A stretch of 64,000 nt of DNA from Diphasiastrum complanatum (taxonomy: Eukaryota > Streptophyta > Lycopodiopsida > Lycopodiales > Lycopodiaceae). Shown here piece after piece: positions 49,280 to 60,957 of this stretch. Each line of letters opens with the position of its first letter. Within the stretch, counting starts at the first letter, position 1. Under the pieces are notes generated by a model. The model was not told the origin of the DNA. It worked only from the letters and a program-made list of their open reading frames with translations, and did no database searches. Both the position numbers and the translations under genes were made by a program. The stretch covers positions 25,491,106-25,555,105 of the forward strand of contig CM055100.1 in the NCBI GenBank assembly GCA_029204225.1, written 5' to 3'.

Positions 49280-49690
49280 AAGAAACTATGAGTTTCTATC
49301 TTTCAAAGCCTTAGCATTTTTCTTAGTTTTCCTTGCCCTTCTTCTAGGCTGCTGCATTTTTAAACAATGTTTCATAGTCTATATTTTTGAACTGTTTTGT
49401 CACATAGTTCGCAATTTTTGGTCATGAAAAAAATACAGCACTAAGTCAAAACACTTAGAAAATAATTCTGGCCAACTCTCCTGACAACTGTCACATTTTT
49501 TGCACTTTTGTGAAAAATTTCGACACTATCTCCAGATGCCTTAAATCCACTTTTAGACCTTCAAGAACCTTCCGAAAAATGCGAAGAATACGAAGGTTGT
49601 TGACCTTGACTTTTTTCATTGACCTTCGACCTTTTTCCAACTTCTGAAAATGTGAAGGGCGTAAAGGCGCAGTATAATGGGAAGAGTGCA
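49280..49690. other. No gene recognised
   Basis: Between a gypsy integrase tail and a copia element. A few CTTCGACCTTTTTCC-like words are shared with the gypsy side. No gene. Confidence 0.35.
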
Positions 49691-49749
49691 ACTGATGCAC
49701 GAAAGAAATGACAGAAAACTAAAATCAGTTTTGATTAAGGCTAATACGT

Positions 49750-50272
49750 TTCTTTTAATTAGAGTTATGAGTTAATCATTTTACTTGGATGATCACATAG
49801 AGGATCAGCAATATATAGATTAATACAGTCAAACAATAAAATACATACAAAATATACAAAACACACAAAAAAATAGTCAAAGATACTATTAGTGACAGAT
49901 AGTGAGTTTTACAGATTAGCAGTATCTAGTCACATTACTCGTGAGAGAGAACACCTCTCTTGCACTAACGCGCTGATGTGGGAAACAGACAACGCTCAAG
50001 AAAACATTGTAAATTCAGCTCTGATAATAGAAGCAATTTTCATCAATACTTTGTTATGTAATGTGTATGATCTGCAATATTGGAATGCATGCTAATAGTA
50101 AATATCTTTTCGCTATTGTTTTACTCATCATTATTTGCTATTTACAAGTTTAATTTCTACAACAAATCATTAGTATGATCTGGGGCTTAAAATTAGACCG
50201 CAGTCAGTAGTAGTAGCTACAGTTGCCAAGTCGGCTCTATCCGGCCTTCATCTCCAAAACATCAATTTCTAT
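49750..50272 (+). repeat. 5' LTR region of copia remnant A (left end uncertain)
   Basis: ATTACTCGTGAGAGAGAAC and the following GCACTAACGCGCTGATGTGGG match the LTR-like region 56850-56905 in inverted orientation. The region ends just before a degenerate primer binding site (TGGTATTAGAGCC, from about 50275). Confidence 0.55.
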
Positions 50273-50325
50273 CAGTGGTATTAGAGCCGACGTTAAGTTT
50301 AAGTTTGTAGACCCCGATCTAGCTA

Positions 50326-53300
50326 TGGCATCCATTAGCAGCATTCAAACAAAGATCTGCACGATCCTTGACTCCAACCTAGAATGGAAGGTGAGACTTC
50401 TCTTATAATGAAAGGAGAAAGTCTATGGCCTTGGGTAGATGGCACTGAAGAAATGCCTACTACAATTGGCAAAGAGCTACGGGAATGGAGAGAAAGAAAA
50501 GACAAGGCAGTAGCCATCCTATCTTCCTCCATGTGAGATGGGATGATAAAGATCTCACCGCCTTTATCAGAAGAATGAAGGACATGTTCCTTTCGTTACA
50601 CAATTCCAGAACAAAGAATGTAGTCTCAGCCAAAAAATAGCTCACATACTTGTTGTGAGCTCTACCAAGATCATTTCAGACGATGCGAACATTGCTTGCT
50701 AAAGATCCACAAATGACCCTTGAGAAGGCTGTAATTGAGATCAAAGAAGAGGTGGAAACTCGTGAACACCTTGATGACAAGGATAACTCTAATCAGGCAC
50801 TCTACAGTAACAAAGAGAAGCAGAAAAAGAACTTCAAGCCTAAGAGGGAGTCAGACCAAAGACAAGATCGAAAGTAACAGTCAGAGGGAGCCAAAGAAGG
50901 CAAATGGAAGAGCAAAAATAAGTCAAGACAACAAAATGGTGAGAAGAAGTCTTGCACGAGATGCACACGAGAAGGCCACACTGTTGATAAATGTTGGCTC
51001 AATCCAAAGATAGAATGCATCCACTGTCATAAGAAGGGTCATGCAGTTGTTGACTGCTACCAAAATTCCAGAAACAAGAAAGCTCAGAGCAGACAGGAGA
51101 GTGACAATAGCTCATCCTACGTGGAGGAACCCGAGTCCTCCAAGATGGTCGAAGATAGAGTCAACAATAACGGAAACCCAATAGCTTACTTGTGTACTGA
51201 TGTCTATGTGACATCAACTTCAGATACACAAGAAATAATCTTTGATTCAGACACAATGTCACACTTTGCGGCAACAAGACACATGATTACTAATTATCAA
51301 AAATTAGAATCTTCTAGATATATAATTTTGGGAGATGGTTTCAGACACAAAGTCAGCGAAACTGGAGCGATGTGGTTAAGCACCAAAGAAAGAGACATAA
51401 GGCTCGATGACACTCTATATGTGCCCACTCTTCAGAAGGATCTACTCTCTATTGCTAAGATGGTAGATGCAGGACTAACAATCACCTTTGAAGGAGATAC
51501 TTGCAAAGTGGTTGAATCTACAACTACTCAGCTTGTCGCCACAGGACATGAAAGTGAAAGAGAAACCTGTATCATCTCAAAATCCAAATACCTTCAGAAC
51601 AAGCTCACCAGATCAACGAATCGATGGATATTGTATGGTACAGGAGACTGTATCACATGAATAGAGTTGCTCTATACAATGCTAGCTAGAGCGGAGCATT
51701 CACTGGAGTCAATATCAAAGATGCAACATGCTTGAAGTCCTACGATGCTTGTAACAAAGGCAAGATGTCACGTATACCATTTATCAAGGACTCTTTCAAA
51801 ACGAAAGAACTTTTGGAACTGGTACACTCTGACATCTGTGGACCGTTTGATGTGGTCTCCCTGGGAAGTTCAAAATACTACATCAGTTTCATCGATGACT
51901 TCAACAAGTTTGCAGTCGTGTACTTTATCCACAACAAGTCAGAGGCCTTGGACAAATTCACAGAATTCGTAAATTGGGCTGAGAAATGGACTGACAAAAA
52001 GTTGAAGCAGCTGAGAACGAATAGAGGAGGAGAATATGTCTCCAAACGCTTTGCAGAGTTTTGTACCAACAAAGGCATACTTCACTTGAAGACCGCAGCC
52101 TACATGCCACAGCACAATGGTGTAGCAAAGAAGAGAAATCGCACTCTAATGGAAGCTGCAAGATCCATGATGGCCTATTCAAAGGCACCGAGATTTTTAT
52201 GGCGTGAAGCAGTAGCTATAGCCAACTACATGCATAACAGGACTGGGAGATCTAGTATTGCCCATACAATGCCACACGAAGTATGGTGGGACAATAAACC
52301 AAATCTGACTCGTGTGTGCATTTTTGGATGCGTCGCATATGCCCACATTTTAAATCAGAAAAGAAAGAAGTTGAATGAGAAGGTGGAACATGGATTCCTC
52401 GTAGGATATGATGTTCACTCATCATACTACAAGGTCTACATGCCTAACGATAGACAACTAGCAATAGACAAATCAAAGTTGTCAGAGACGTCAGATTTGA
52501 TGAGTCAAGAACGATGGCTGATGGAGATCCAATCGGCTATGAAATCTTGACCAGAGGCTACTAGGACCTGCCAACATCAACAAAGGGAGTGGACCCTAAG
52601 CATTCAGAGGAAGATGTTCAAATTTCAGATGGACAGAGTGACTGTTCAGATAATGAACAACAAGACATGTGCCCTGTACCTAGAACAACTGCTACTCACA
52701 CTAGTTCAGCAATCAGCAAAGGTAAGAGACTTGACAAAGACAAGGCCATCGATCTGACTATAGACACTCCAAGAAGATCCACACGAGAAAGAAGAGTACC
52801 AGTCAGATTCGACCTTGACAGCTCATCTTTTAAAATAGAAGAATTCTACGGATTTGGCAGAGAACCGCAAATGTATAAGGAAGCTATCAGTTGTCCAGAT
52901 AAGGACAAGTGGATTAAAGCAATAAAAGACGAGATGAATTCCATGGAGCAGAACAATGTCTGGAATCTGGAGCCATTACTAGTAGACAAGAAGATTGTAA
53001 AGTGCAAGTGGGTTTTCAGATACAAGTATGGAACCTGATGGCAACGTATCAAAGTACAAGACCAGATTGGTAGCAAAAGGTTTCACTCAAATATATGGTG
53101 TTGACTATACTGAAACCTTTTCTCCAGTTGTAAAGCGTTCGTCCTTACACTTGCTATATGCATATGCAGCAGCATACAGTCTCAAGATCCACATAGTGGA
53201 TGAGAAGACCGCCTTCCTACACGACGAGTTGAATGAGGAGGTCTACATGGACCAACCACCAGAATTCGTCTGCTCATGCTTTGCCAACTACGCCTGCCAA

Positions 53301-53850
53301 ATGCAAAGAACCATATACGGACTGAAGCAGTCTACCAAGCAGTGGTATAAGAAGAAGGATCACACCCTCATATCCTTAGGACTTTAACCATTTATGGCCG
53401 ACTACAATGTCTATACAAAGGTCACAGATAGAAAAATCATAATCATAGCAGTCTACGTGGATGACTCATTGATCTTGTCCAGAAGAGACAACCTGATTGC
53501 TCAAGTGAAGCATGATATTTCTCAGCATTTTGAAATATCAGAGCTAGGGAAAGAAAGATGCTACCTAGGATTGCAGATTGATAGAGATCCTGATGAAGGA
53601 AAGATATATCTTCACCAGTCAACATCCAAAAGATCATTATGATTTTTAGCTAATACACCGATGGTAACAGAAATGATTTTGACGAAACAGGCTATCCACA
53701 GAATGCAGAAGAGCAGGAAGCCATGTAGAACGTGCCCTACAGGAGGTTGATCAGATCACTCATATACCTGGCAGATAATACACGCCTTGACATTGCCTAC
53801 ATAGTTTTCAAGATGAGCCAATTCAACATCAATCCAGGCCCTTGGTAGAA
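50326..53850 (+). pseudogene. Ty1/copia gag-pol remnant A
   Basis: Gag starts MASISSIQTKICTILDSNLE at 50326. Later parts hold two adjacent CCHC knuckles (C-TR-C-TREG-H-TVDK-C and C-IH-C-HKKG-H-AVVD-C, ~50954-51055). The protease reads IFDSDTMSHFAATRHM, where DSG is now DSD. The integrase (51732-52550) keeps the first Asp (FIDDF), but the second catalytic position reads LRTNRGGEY and the third reads NGVAKKRNRT, so both acidic residues are replaced. The reverse transcriptase (52870-53640) has KCKWVFRYKYGT, FSPVVKRSS, IYGLKQSTKQWY and YVDDSLILS. Stops and frameshifts lie near 50520, 51660, 52550, 53036, 53388 and 53640. RNase H and the 3' LTR are missing. Confidence 0.92.
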
Positions 53851-54026
53851 TAGTTTATCTCTGAGTCACTGAGTTGTCGGCTGGCAAATTGGATTGGAAA
53901 ATGTTTTTTGCACTCTCCTGGCTAGATTAAGACAGCTCAAATAACATACTTTGATACGTCAGTATGCACACAAAATTATATCGTCCAATTGGGCGGTTGT
54001 AAGATTGGCACTAAGACCAATGTACT

Positions 54027-55620
54027 TTAAAGCTTTTGGAAAGCTTGTAAGGCTTCCTTTGTCCAATGTGGTTCTATCGTCAGCTTGTAGATTGGCCTTG
54101 CTAACTCCGCAAAATCTAAAATGAAGATCCAATAGTAGCTAGCATGACCCATGAAAACATAGACATTGCGAATCATCCCTGGTGGTGGTAGATCAACAAT
54201 GATCCTGATCTTTGATAAATCGGTGGTGATTCCATGTCTTGATACTATGTGGCCCAATATTAGGCCATGTGTCACCCAAAATTGACACTTTTCTGGATTC
54301 AAAGAGATTTGATATTCATGGCATTGCTTCAACACTTTCTCTAGGTTGGATAGGTGTTCTGAGTTTGGCCCATGTGTGCATAGATCATCGTTGAAAAGTG
54401 GGGGGGCATTACAAAGTCCAAACGACATCACTTTGTAGGCCTCTGCCCCTGCTACTCGATCCAAAACACTTTCCGTGAAAGGTAAGACTGATGTGCCACA
54501 TTTGGTGCTCCATGGTGATAAGGATAAGAGGTTTGATATTGATCCTCTTCTGCTGTATGATCCGAGGGTTGAATAGACAAAATGATGTTTTGTGCGATGA
54601 TGCGTTGCATAGGTGGCAAAACCTTTGTGTTAGTTTGAGATGTTGCTTCAAAATTGGACACTCATTCGTTGTATGGTTTTGGGTGCAGATTGAACATCAT
54701 ACATTTTCTCTTCTTGGATACTGTGGCTGATTTTGCTCAGGTGCGTTTAGAGTTGGTGCCATAGCTCCTTGTAAGGCCTTCAACTTTTGTTCAAATTGGG
54801 TCATCAATTGCTTCATCTGCTATTTATATAACTTTTCCATTTGCTCCATCAGCAGATCTATCCAGACACTTGAGACGTTCGACGTAGATGCCACCGAAGG
54901 AGTTAGTAGATTATGGTTTGTCGAATAAAAATTATCATCTGAACCTTCATCCTCTTTCCTGATCGTATCTTCCATTGCTTCCTACAATGTAGCATACTGC
55001 TCTCGTCATTTGAGTTCTCTTCTGATATTTCGTGGCAATTTCGCTAGGAACTACAGATTACCGCATGATCGAGAGTTAGTTCTATGTTGCATTCAGATCT
55101 TAAGCGCTTGACCTGCTCGATGTAATCTTGGACCCTTTCTCTTTTGCCCATTTTGAGTTTTCTCAATAGGAGAAATGGATCTTCCAAAAATTTCTTTGGT
55201 TTAAAGCACGTGATGAAAGCCGCTTTAACCTCTTCCCAAGTAGACTTTTCTTCGTTCGAGAGATTGAAAAACCAATCTTGTGCTGCATTGATGAGTGACA
55301 TGAAAAACAACATCAACTTTTTCATCGGTGCCATAGATCTCGCACGCTTGATCTAGTTCTCGTACACTTGCTCGTAGATCTAGAGGAATCTGATCAGATC
55401 TGATGATCCATCATATTTCGGCATCTCAAGTCGAGGTGCTTTTCGAACTGCTTGCAAGGGTGCAGTAGAAACAAGTTGGTCCATTGGATTCATTGTTGTC
55501 GGTTCTACTTCTGCCTCGATTTCTGTGGCTGCAACTCTGGGGAGGTTTGGAGTTTGATTTGCAATCCTTATTGGCCTGATCGACCTGATCTCAGATTCAT
55601 TGGGTGGGGAAGTATAGGGT
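54027..55620 (-). pseudogene. Ty3/gypsy remnant with Gag joined to RT
   Basis: Gag runs from about 55620: RLEMPKYDGSSDLIRFL, AQDWFFNLSNEEKSTWEEVK and RERVQDYIEQVKRL (the retrotransposon Gag capsid-like block). A knuckle C-HL-C-NASS-H-KTSF-C follows near 54620. The reverse transcriptase begins at about 54440 with VMSFGLCNAPPLF and continues with LEKVLKQCHEYQISLNPEKC, GHIVSRHGI and GHASYYWIFILDFAELARP. Protease and the first half of the RT, including the YxDD region, are absent, so a deletion joined Gag to the late RT. The Gag start touches the end of the copia B Gag, suggesting nested insertion. Confidence 0.85.
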
Positions 55621-55622
55621 AG

Positions 55623-56374
55623 CTAGATCTTGATGGATTTTTGGAAATCTGTTTGGATCCTTGAGGATCTGATCAGTCTTGTTGGCCAAAGGTGTGATTT
55701 TAGGCCCGTTACGGTGGGTTTTCCCTGATAATTTTTTATACCTTCTTTGTTGACGTAGAGGGCCTGGTCAGAACCATCCTTGTGATTAAGGTGTTCTCTA
55801 GCCTTGATTTCCTCTTGAATCTCAACAATCGCCTTTTTGAGGTTCATGGTAGGATCTTTCGCAAGTAGGGTCCTCGTTGTCTGGAATGATCTGGGTAAGG
55901 CTCTCAACAGGTATATGAGCTGCTTCTCGGCTGACACATCGTTCTCTGCTCCAGAGTTTTGTAGTGATAGAAATAGATCCTTCCTCTTTCTTACGAAGGA
56001 AGTAAGGTCTTTTCCATCCCACTGTAAATTCGCCAACTGATCTTCAGCATCATGATTTGACTTCCTGATTTCGTCTGAAATCTTGTGAGCAATGCATCCC
56101 ACATCTCCTTAGCTTTCGAGAGTGTTTCCAGGTCAAGTGTGAGACTATCTTCGATGAAAGATGATAGCAAGGCTACTAACTTGTTGTTTTTCTCCCTCCA
56201 TTTGCGTAGCTCCTTGTTTGATGTTGTAGGCATTTCTTCTGTGCCATCCACCCAGGGGAATAATCCTTCGCCCTTGAGTACGAGTGATGTCTTAATTTTC
56301 CAGGCTAGAAAGTTAGATATTGAAGAATCAAGAATTGTGTAGATCTTGCTATGCATGTTGCTGATTGAAGCCAT
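55623..56374 (-). pseudogene. Ty1/copia remnant B, Gag
   Basis: The minus strand starts MASISNMHSKIYTILDSSIS at 56374, the same family as remnant A. It continues LAWKIKTSLVLKGEGLFPWV and, after a frameshift near 56050, VRKRKDLFLSLQNSGAENDV and LIYLLRALPRSFQTTRTLLA. The region is cut off near 55623 by the gypsy remnant. A 5' leader with primer binding sites lies to its right. No pol is attached. Confidence 0.88.
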
Positions 56375-56477
56375 TGTTTTTGAAGTCTGTTCCCTTGTTG
56401 ACGGCCGTTTGTCTGAATGCTTGGCCTTCTAGATCTGATAGCTTCTTGGCTATGTCAGATAATGATAAGTCAGGTAG

Positions 56478-56527
56478 GCTCTGATACCACTGATGAGAAT
56501 CGGTGAGGGTGATATGCTTTGATACCA
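56478..56527 (-). promoter_or_regulatory. Two tandem primer binding sites of copia remnant B
   Basis: The minus strand reads TGGTATCAGAGC at 56489-56478 and a one-base variant TGGTATCAAAGC at 56527-56516, 38 bp apart. Both are preceded by CAG. Confidence 0.75.
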
Positions 56528-57200
56528 CTGAAGAGAGATATAGAATAGAAGAAATCGCGACAACCACGACCCTCTTGCGATTTGGATGGAGTTCAGATGC
56601 GATCGCTGGACACTGCCGGCTGAATCACTCCTACAATCCTCTAGAATGTAGTCAGGCACTGCTGATCTACATTTATAAAATTAATGCAACATTCAACATA
56701 GTTTCAACCAAGGTGCAAAATTAAAATGAACAAGGAAACTTAGACACACGAATAACAGCAGACACATTTGCATTCGAGATCAGACACAACAAGAAAATCA
56801 TCTATATTGATGTTTCTCTGATTTCTTCAAGCACTGCATGCAAATCCACGTAGTGCGTTGGTGTGGGAGAAACATGGTTCTCTCACGAGTAATCGTCTCG
56901 CTTTACTAGCGGATAGTTGGATCTACAGATCATAGATAGAATTGTCTTTGCACGCAGATGGACGTGTATTCTCTGTAATTATGTCTTGATTGCTTAGTAG
57001 CATCAGACTACTTCATTACACTATATGTGTATTCGGTCTCCTCTTGTGCCAAGAATCATCCAAGAAGTATATAGTCGCTCTTTGTAACTTTAAGATTAGA
57101 GTGATTAAGCATCTACAACTAATTGGAAAATTACAAGAGTGGCAGATTAGCCACGACCTAGATTGTATCTGCTGACGTCATGCTATCAGATCAGACATCT
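56528..57200 (-). repeat. 5' LTR of copia remnant B (outer end uncertain)
   Basis: It lies directly upstream of the primer binding sites on the minus strand. A TATA-like TTTATAAAT occurs near 56673 and the LTR-A-like segment ATTACTCGTGAGAGAACC near 56885. Confidence 0.55.
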
Positions 57201-57484
57201 ATACTTCTGGGTACTTGTGTGATCTTTGCTGGTACTCTTTGGAGCGTGAGGGTAGAAAGTCTTTCGCGACATTTTTTGTGTCACGTCGTTGGTTTCATTT
57301 TCGTCGTCTGACTTTCTCGTACTTGACCGCAAAAGATTCTCGTTCGCGAATCTTTCGTGTTCGTGTCTTCCCGTCAGGTGTTCGTGAAACTTTCATGTTT
57401 CGTGTCTCTTGACTTTCGTGTTCACGAACATCTTCTTCAGGTAGAGGGCTGAAAGCTAGCAAAGATTTGTAATTAAAAACGTTT

Positions 57485-58840
57485 TGTTTCTTCACTCATG
57501 ACTCTTATTAGAGCCTTCCAATGGGTAATGCTAGGATTAGCCATATATTGGCTGAGTGAGCTTACTACAAAAGAGATGTCACAGGTCTTGTATAGACCAT
57601 TGCGTACATGGGAGATTCAAGTATCGATCGATAAGGATACTCTCTCATCTGCTCCTCTTCCTGCTTGGTCTAGGGACATTGGTCCTTTGACAAACGTAGG
57701 TCTGGATCCATTGGTGAGTGAGCTAACTTACAATTCATTAGATTGTATCTGTCAAGAATATTGTGAAGATACCTTTGTTGAGTGATATAGATCAGTCATC
57801 TCGCTCTATCTCTATGGATCTGAATGCCCAGACAGAAGTGAGCTTCATCCAGATCAGTCATGTCGAACTCAGAAAACAACATCTATTTAGAATCCTTGAC
57901 CAAATTGCTTTTGTTGATGAAAAACAACGTATCATCCACGTATAAGGTGATGATAATGAAGAATTGATGCATCGACTTGGAATAGACATTGCAATCAGCA
58001 GTGCTTGGTTGGAAACCTTGTTCTATGAGGAGTGTGTTGATCCTCTAAAACCAAGCTCTGGCATACTGTTTCATGCCGTAAAGTGCCTTATGGAATTTAC
58101 AGACATGATTCTTCATACCTTTCAGAACATATCCTTCGAGCTGGATCATGTAGATGTCTTTTTGTATAACTTCATTCAGATAAGCTGTTTGCACACCAAG
58201 TTAATGCACTTCGAGGTCACCAGCTGCAGCATATAATAACCTTTGTCTAACCTTAAGGCTTTGATCATCCTTCCAGTCTCTTTTTTTGCTTGCTCCTTGA
58301 AGATTCTGAAGCAATTAAAAGCTTTTGATTTTTTCTTGATAAAGTACATAGTCCTTCTGGAAAATTCATCAATAAACGTTATAAAATATTTTGCATCCTT
58401 TCTTCATCGGGCCACAAATGTCTGAATGCACAACGTCTAACAATCCTCTAGCAGTATGTTGATGGCTTGATCTAAATGGTTTCCTACTCTGTTTACCAAC
58501 TAAACAGTCTTGACAGACAAGTAATTTGACTTTATCACTAGGATAGTCTAGATAAAAAACAATAGAATATTTAGACATTTGTTGTACAGTAGCATGATTC
58601 AAGTGACCAAGTCTATAATGCAAAAGTAAACTTTTATTTGTTTGAATAGAAGTACTGAGTGCTTGACTAGAGGCATAAAAGCAATGACCTAATCTATACA
58701 AGTATCCATGCCTCTTTTCGAGTACTGGGATCTTGCTTGTCCTATCAACTACCTTGCACTGATCTCATTCGAATTCTACTTTATGTCCTAGGTCCATAAT
58801 TTGCTTACAAAGAGCAGATTCGTAGATATAGGTAAATCTG
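57485..58840 (-). pseudogene. Ty1/copia remnant C, integrase joined to RT
   Basis: From the right, the minus strand reads LLHYRLGHLNHATVQQMSKY and CQDCLVGKQSRKP (pre-integrase), LLDVVHSDICGPM, then after a frameshift FITFIDEFSRRTMYF and ALRLDKGYY, where the integrase breaks off. It passes within a few codons into the reverse transcriptase: GVQTAYLNEVIQKDIYM, KALYGMKQYARAWF, the active-site YVDDTLFFI, FDMTDLDEAHFCLGIQI and, near 57640-57490, SPMDPDLRLSK and ESPMYAMVYTRPV. The end of integrase and the start of RT are deleted. Multiple stops are present. Gag and RNase H are missing. Confidence 0.88.
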
Positions 58841-59099
58841 AGGTGGATGTATAATTTGGCAACTCGACGAAGGTTTCTAAGACTACATGTTGAATGACTC
58901 AAAAAGTAATTTCCTAAGTCATTTTTTCATAAAAAATTGATTTCTGAAAATACTTTCCTTCAACGTTTTCTGATCTGATGATTTTTTTTACTTTTGCTCA
59001 TCATTTTTTTTATTGTCTTTTTTAAAAAAAAGAAAATCAACCAAGTAGCGAAAAATAAAGAAATTATAAAACAACAAAAGTAAAACTAATAAGGTGTTG

Positions 59100-59280
59100 G
59101 ATCATGCTGGTTGAACTGGCTGAATTGGCTGCCAAAACTTGTGTAGTCGGCTGCCATTCACCAGAGTATCAAATTGTTTTCCATCCAAGTGTTCTAAAAT
59201 AGCTGCTTTATAGTTCAATATTTCTTTTACCTTGTACGGTCCTTCATCTGTAAACTTCAATTTTCTTTTGAGACGAGATT
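59100..59280 (-). pseudogene. Ty3/gypsy integrase C-terminal fragment, second copy
   Basis: The minus strand reads LKRKLKFTDEGPYKVKEIL and LDGKQFDTLVNGSRLHKFW, about 70 percent like the fragment at 48905, with the GPY/F module kept. Only some 55 codons remain. A dispersed repeat copy abuts its right side at about 59275. Confidence 0.8.
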
Positions 59281-59443
59281 AGTTGTCACACGAAGGTTCG
59301 TTCCCATGTAGGCAATAGCATAACCCAAATTCCAGTTGCAAGCACCAATTTCTCTCAATATCTCATTAGACCTTGATATAGTGTAGAGCCATAATTTCTA
59401 GCTCTCTTCTTATATCTTTGAACTTCTTGGAGTACTTGAGGCT

Positions 59444-59448
59444 TCTCT
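59444..59448 (+). repeat. Target site duplication TCTCT, left
   Basis: TCTCT precedes the left LTR and follows the right LTR at 61837-61841. The right copy lies in a longer TC run, which weakens the call a little. Confidence 0.7.
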
Positions 59449-60300
59449 TGTCGCGGGAGCGCGTGGGTGGCATTGATTCGTGTTCGTCTTCTTTATCGCG
59501 AACTATTTTCTGTCTTTTGATTTTCTTTTTTGCGGAAGCCCTTATAGGATACCAGACACTCGACTACGCATCACAGAACACATTCTATTCTAGCAATCAT
59601 GACACACAGCACAAGACCAGATGTACAAAAATAGAGTGACTGTATTATCAGTTTTTAATTTAGAGTGAATTCGTCAATGTCTCGCTCATTGGCAGAATGA
59701 CATTCTACTCTTTCGCTGTGTTCTGCTCGTTGGCGTTTTTCATGCATAGCTATGGTGTCTTTACTTTCTTCCTCTATTTGCTACGTCTCTCTCTATCTCT
59801 TACAAATCTCTGTATTCACCTCTTTTTTTCGTTATGATCCAGAGAGGATTGTTTATACCTCCACTGTGGAGTTTACAAGATAGCTAAACATCGAATCACA
59901 TGACTAGTTAACGCTAATCAACTAGTTAGTTAGTCTCCGTCGTTGCTACTCGTTTCAGCTGGGCGTGAAGCCCATTGAGCTGCCACCTGGCAGCGCGAAA
60001 GATTTTTCTTCGTCTGATTTGTAATCTTCCGTTTGCTTTTGTTTTTTTCGTTTCTTTTTGTAGTTTTCGTTTCGCATCCCTTTTGCGGTTTGCGGTCCTG
60101 GAGGTGTGATGATTTGCGAATCGTTCGTGCTTCGAGTCAAAGACACATTGACTGTCATGAATCGTTCACGTTGACTTTTGCAAATTGTTCCACCTTCGTG
60201 TTTGAGTCAAAGACACATTGACTGTCGCGAGTCGTTCTCGTTCGACCTTCGTGTCTTGTTCGTGCTGCGACAAAGTTGTAGGAGTTTACCATTTCTGACA
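59449..60300 (-). repeat. 3' LTR of the short copia derivative
   Basis: Plus strand starts TGTCGCGGGAGCG and ends CCATTTCTGACA. It contains two ~85-bp internal repeats (about 60115-60260) built on GAGTCAAAGACACATTGACTG. Confidence 0.88.
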
Positions 60301-60892
60301 CTCCCTCTTGAACCTTGCAGCTTTGTTCGTTCAATCCAATTGCCTCTCTTTGCTTGGTAAAGAGTGGCTTGTCAAGCGGTTTTGCGAGGAGATCTGCAAT
60401 CATACTTTTTGATTTTATGAGCTGGACTTGGAGCTCTCCTTTCGAGATCAAATCTCGAATGTGATGGTACTTCAGAGGAATGTGCTTCGTCTTTGAATGG
60501 AAGACAGGATCCTGGGACAGATATATAGCACTCTGGGAGTCCATCATCATCTTGCTTGGCCCCTCTTTGTGGTATCGGTGCATGACTGAAGCTGTAGTCC
60601 TCACTTCATACTTTTGCGTTAATCTTTCCCATGCTGCATGGCTGCTTTCGCAGTCTTCAATCTGCATGAGTAGATCTTCATTTATGGACGAAACGATGAT
60701 CACCATTGTGTGCTCATCCTTTCTGATCCATTCAACTCTCCTCGGGTCTCCCTCTGGAGGCTGCACCTCTGAGAGCTCGGTCACTGACCAGATGCCTTCG
60801 TCCTTCAAGAGTGTTTTGATTTTGAATTTCCAGATTCTGTAATTTGCGCCATCGAGACTGATTGCTACTCTGGTCTCGATTGTCGTAACCAT
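60155..60892 (-). CDS. Chimeric Gag N-terminus / RNase H C-terminus ORF (245 codons)
   Basis: The frame is open from the ATG at 60892 to 60155. Residues 1 to about 107 are a copia Gag start (SLDGANYRIWKFKIKTLLKD, then MVIIVSSINEDLLMQIED and SSHAAWERLTQKYEV). From about residue 115 the sequence is the very end of copia RNase H (MMDSQSAIYLSQDPVFHSK, HIPLKYHHIRDLISKGELQV, MIADLLAKPLDKPLF). The junction lies near HRYHKEGPSK. The last 49 codons run into the 3' LTR. Most of gag and all of protease, integrase and reverse transcriptase are deleted, yet the frame is kept. Whether the product has a role (for example particle formation by the Gag part) is unknown. Confidence 0.85.
   Translation of the reverse strand: MVTTIETRVAISLDGANYRIWKFKIKTLLKDEGIWSVTELSEVQPPEGDPRRVEWIRKDEHTMVIIVSSINEDLLMQIEDCESSHAAWERLTQKYEVRTTASVMHRYHKEGPSKMMMDSQSAIYLSQDPVFHSKTKHIPLKYHHIRDLISKGELQVQLIKSKSMIADLLAKPLDKPLFTKQREAIGLNEQSCKVQEGVSEMVNSYNFVAARTRHEGRTRTTRDSQCVFDSNTKVEQFAKVNVNDS
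60301..60311 (-). promoter_or_regulatory. Polypurine tract of the short copia derivative
   Basis: The minus strand reads CAAGAGGGAG directly before the 3' LTR. Confidence 0.7.
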
Positions 60893-60944
60893 ATTATGTT
60901 GTCTGGAAGAATCATTGCTGGGATATCAATAGTGACAACCTGTT

Positions 60945-60957
60945 GGCTCTGATATCA
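60945..60957 (-). promoter_or_regulatory. Primer binding site of the short copia derivative
   Basis: The minus strand reads TGATATCAGAGCC right after the 5' LTR end (GCGACA). One base differs from the standard tRNA-iMet complement. Confidence 0.85.
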
